Shown here: positions 4,321 through 5,639 of the stretch, one piece after another | How positions within the stretch are numbered: the stretch's first letter is position 1 | Layout: each line of letters opens with the position of its first letter | Origin: Phycisphaerales bacterium | GTDB lineage: Bacteria > Planctomycetota > Phycisphaerae > SM23-33 | DNA length: 5,639 nucleotides | Assembly (NCBI GenBank): GCA_003171235.1 | Contig: PMYM01000202.1 | Coordinates: forward strand, 1-5,639 | Reading direction: 5' to 3' | Position numbers and translations under genes: made by a program | Notes under the pieces: model-generated | The model's database searches: none | What the model was told of the DNA's origin: nothing | The model's input: only the letters and a program-made list of their open reading frames with translations

Positions 4321-5639
4321 CTACGCTACGGGCACCGTAACGGTGCTCCCTTGGATGGTCACTGCGCCGGAGGGCGTTCCGTCTGCACCGGCGAAAAGCC
4401 GGCCCACTACCGCGGCCCCGTCGTTAACCGTGATCGTCCCCGCGGCAAGAATATTGCCGTAGAAGATCGTGGTCGTATCCAGGGTTGCTGAAGACCCGAC
4501 CTGCCAGAAGATATTGTTCGGGTTGGCGTCACCGGCCAGGATCACCTCGGCGCCAGGCCCCGTGGTGAGTGTGGACTCCATCTGGAAGATGAAGACCGCA
4601 TTGGGGTCTCCCTGGGCGTCGAGGGTCACTGTGTTGCCGGGGCCGGGCGCCCCCGAGATCGCCAACGTACTCGAACTCCAGTACAGGCCGGGGGTGAAGG
4701 TCGACCCGCCCAAGTTGCCGGACACAGTGACAAGAGTAACCGAACGGCCTATGGCGTCGTTATACGCGATCAACAGATCGTCTTGGGCGTCGTGGATCTC
4801 TTGGGTATTGATGTAGATGGTCCCGGTGATCTGTGTCGGGTCAATTCCCTGTGAGCTTCCCGGGCGCAGCCCGACATTTCCGGTGATGAGGTCATCATCG
4901 CCGCTGATCGCATCGGTAGCCATCACCGCGAAGGGGGCGGCCCGCCCAAGGTCGATGGGCGCTTGCGCTATCTGCGTTCCGGTCGTAAAATGCCACACCT
5001 TGCTGATTGCCATCGGATTGCCGGCCAAGTCCGTCACCCCGCCGACCCCGCCGGTGATCGTGGCGGTAAACTCGGTGTCGGTGGCGAGATTGACCGATGG
5101 CGTGAAGGTTACAGTATTGCTGGGTGCATCATAGAGCACCGACCCCGTCACAGGGGTATCGCCGGGTCCTGTCAGCGTGAAATTCGCGGCGGCAGTGATG
5201 TCGGTCAGGTCCATCGCCTCACTGAAGGTTCCGGCGACCGTCGCATTGATGGCCACGGGGTCTTGGAGATCGGTGGGGTTGGTGGAGGCGACGATGGGCG
5301 CCGTGGTGTTGGTGACCGTGATGGTGAAGGCCTTCTCGGTGGACAGTCCGCCCTGGTCGGTGCTGCGGACGTAGATCTTGTAGCTGGACTGGGCCTCGAA
5401 GTTGAAGCTCTCCGCCGTCAGCAGGTGGCCGCTGGCATCGATGGTGAAGGAGGCATTGTCCGCGTCGTTGGTGCCGTTGCCCGTGGCCAGGGTGTAGGTG
5501 AAGGTGTTGCCGGCGTCCACGTCGGTGCTGCTGAAATCGCCCACGCTCGTGCCGGCGTCCTGGTTCTCGGCCACGCTGGCGTTATTCAGGGCGATGTCCG
5601 TGGGGGCCTCGTTGACGTTGGTGACCGTGATGGTGAAGG
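4321..5639 (-). CDS. large surface protein, C-terminal part: cadherin-like, Ig-like and DUF3494 domains
   Basis: This is the C-terminal 438 residues of a probably secreted or surface-exposed multidomain protein; its start lies beyond 5639. Domains in order: the tail of one cadherin-like repeat (FTITVTNVNEAP, from 5637); a full cadherin-like repeat (about 5600-5305) with acidic, calcium-site-like segments (DVDAGNTF, DADNASFTID); an SbsA-type bacterial Ig-like domain (about 5301-4978; GTFSEAMD, ITGGVGGVTDLAGN, WHFTTG); and a terminal DUF3494 domain (about 4956-4324). The last has the family hallmarks DLGRAAPFAV, TGNVGLRPG, DDLLIAYNDAIGR, LDAQGDPNAVFIFQ, NIFWQVGSSATL and GNILAAGTITV. DUF3494 is the beta-solenoid fold of bacterial and fungal ice-binding proteins; Ig-DUF3494 proteins may bind ice or act in adhesion, and the sequence does not decide which. 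No sorting signal or membrane anchor follows. It ends with tandem stops TAG TAA (4323-4318). Confidence 0.9.
   Translation of the reverse strand, partial: FTITVTNVNEAPTDIALNNASVAENQDAGTSVGDFSSTDVDAGNTFTYTLATGNGTNDADNASFTIDASGHLLTAESFNFEAQSSYKIYVRSTDQGGLSTEKAFTITVTNTTAPIVASTNPTDLQDPVAINATVAGTFSEAMDLTDITAAANFTLTGPGDTPVTGSVLYDAPSNTVTFTPSVNLATDTEFTATITGGVGGVTDLAGNPMAISKVWHFTTGTQIAQAPIDLGRAAPFAVMATDAISGDDDLITGNVGLRPGSSQGIDPTQITGTIYINTQEIHDAQDDLLIAYNDAIGRSVTLVTVSGNLGGSTFTPGLYWSSSTLAISGAPGPGNTVTLDAQGDPNAVFIFQMESTLTTGPGAEVILAGDANPNNIFWQVGSSATLDTTTIFYGNILAAGTITVNDGAAVVGRLFAGADGTPSGAVTIQGSTVTVPVA
5308..5639 (-). repeat. tandem cadherin-like repeat unit, 309-bp period
   Basis: A 23-base block at 5308-5330 recurs exactly at 5617-5639, giving a period of 309 bp or 103 residues. 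Both copies encode FTITVTN, the last strand of a cadherin-like domain. Exact nucleotide identity at the repeat edges suggests recent internal duplication, and more units probably continue past the right window edge. Confidence 0.75.

Noticed and set aside
3991..4491. Plus-strand ORF overlapping the recombinase stop by ATGA
   Set aside because: Despite the coupled-looking start, it runs about 170 bases antisense into the well-supported DUF3494 gene and its product has biased, non-family sequence.
1..5639. CRISPR array, rRNA or insertion-sequence terminal repeats
   Set aside because: No regularly spaced short repeats, rRNA-like sequence or matching terminal inverted repeats were seen.

Overview
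The window looks like chromosomal or mobile-element DNA from a GC-rich bacterium. Strong Shine-Dalgarno sites, large modular surface proteins with cadherin-like, SbsA-type Ig and DUF3494 domains, and stacked recombinase genes would fit a Planctomycetes/PVC-type or similar environmental Gram-negative. That assignment is a guess; nothing here fixes the taxon.

Left part (1-3994, plus strand) is a compact recombination module. After a more AT-rich leader (1-273) with a perfect 8-bp dyad come four tightly packed genes. The first is a small excisionase-like helix-turn-helix protein (274-588). It overlaps by ATGA a tyrosine recombinase (585-1771) that carries all the usual catalytic residues but is broken by a -1 frame change at about 902-917. 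A small unrecognised protein follows (1756-2022), then a 652-residue large serine recombinase (2036-3994). Overlaps, short spacings and a good ribosome binding site before each intact gene suggest one transcription unit. Two unrelated site-specific recombinases in one operon, with a DNA-binding protein and a small unknown protein, suggest an integration/excision module of a mobile element. No cargo gene is visible.

The most striking non-coding signal is a 50-bp imperfect palindrome (3862-3911, 19 of 23 arm positions matching, 4-bp centre) inside the 3' end of the serine recombinase gene. Its size and symmetry resemble a serine-recombinase attachment site. The recombinase frame continues about 27 residues past it into sequence that looks unlike the family. 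A second hairpin (3982-4014) spans the recombinase stop codon and may end the operon.

Middle (3995-4320) has no confident gene. It holds several short inverted repeats and the start of a doubtful minus-strand ORF (3875-4117), whose strong Shine-Dalgarno lies in the stem of a hairpin.

Right part (4321-5639, minus strand) is the C-terminal 438 residues of a large secreted or surface protein: cadherin-like repeat(s), one SbsA-type Ig-like domain and a terminal DUF3494 (ice-binding protein-like) domain. It converges on the recombinase operon, and its 5' end lies outside the window.
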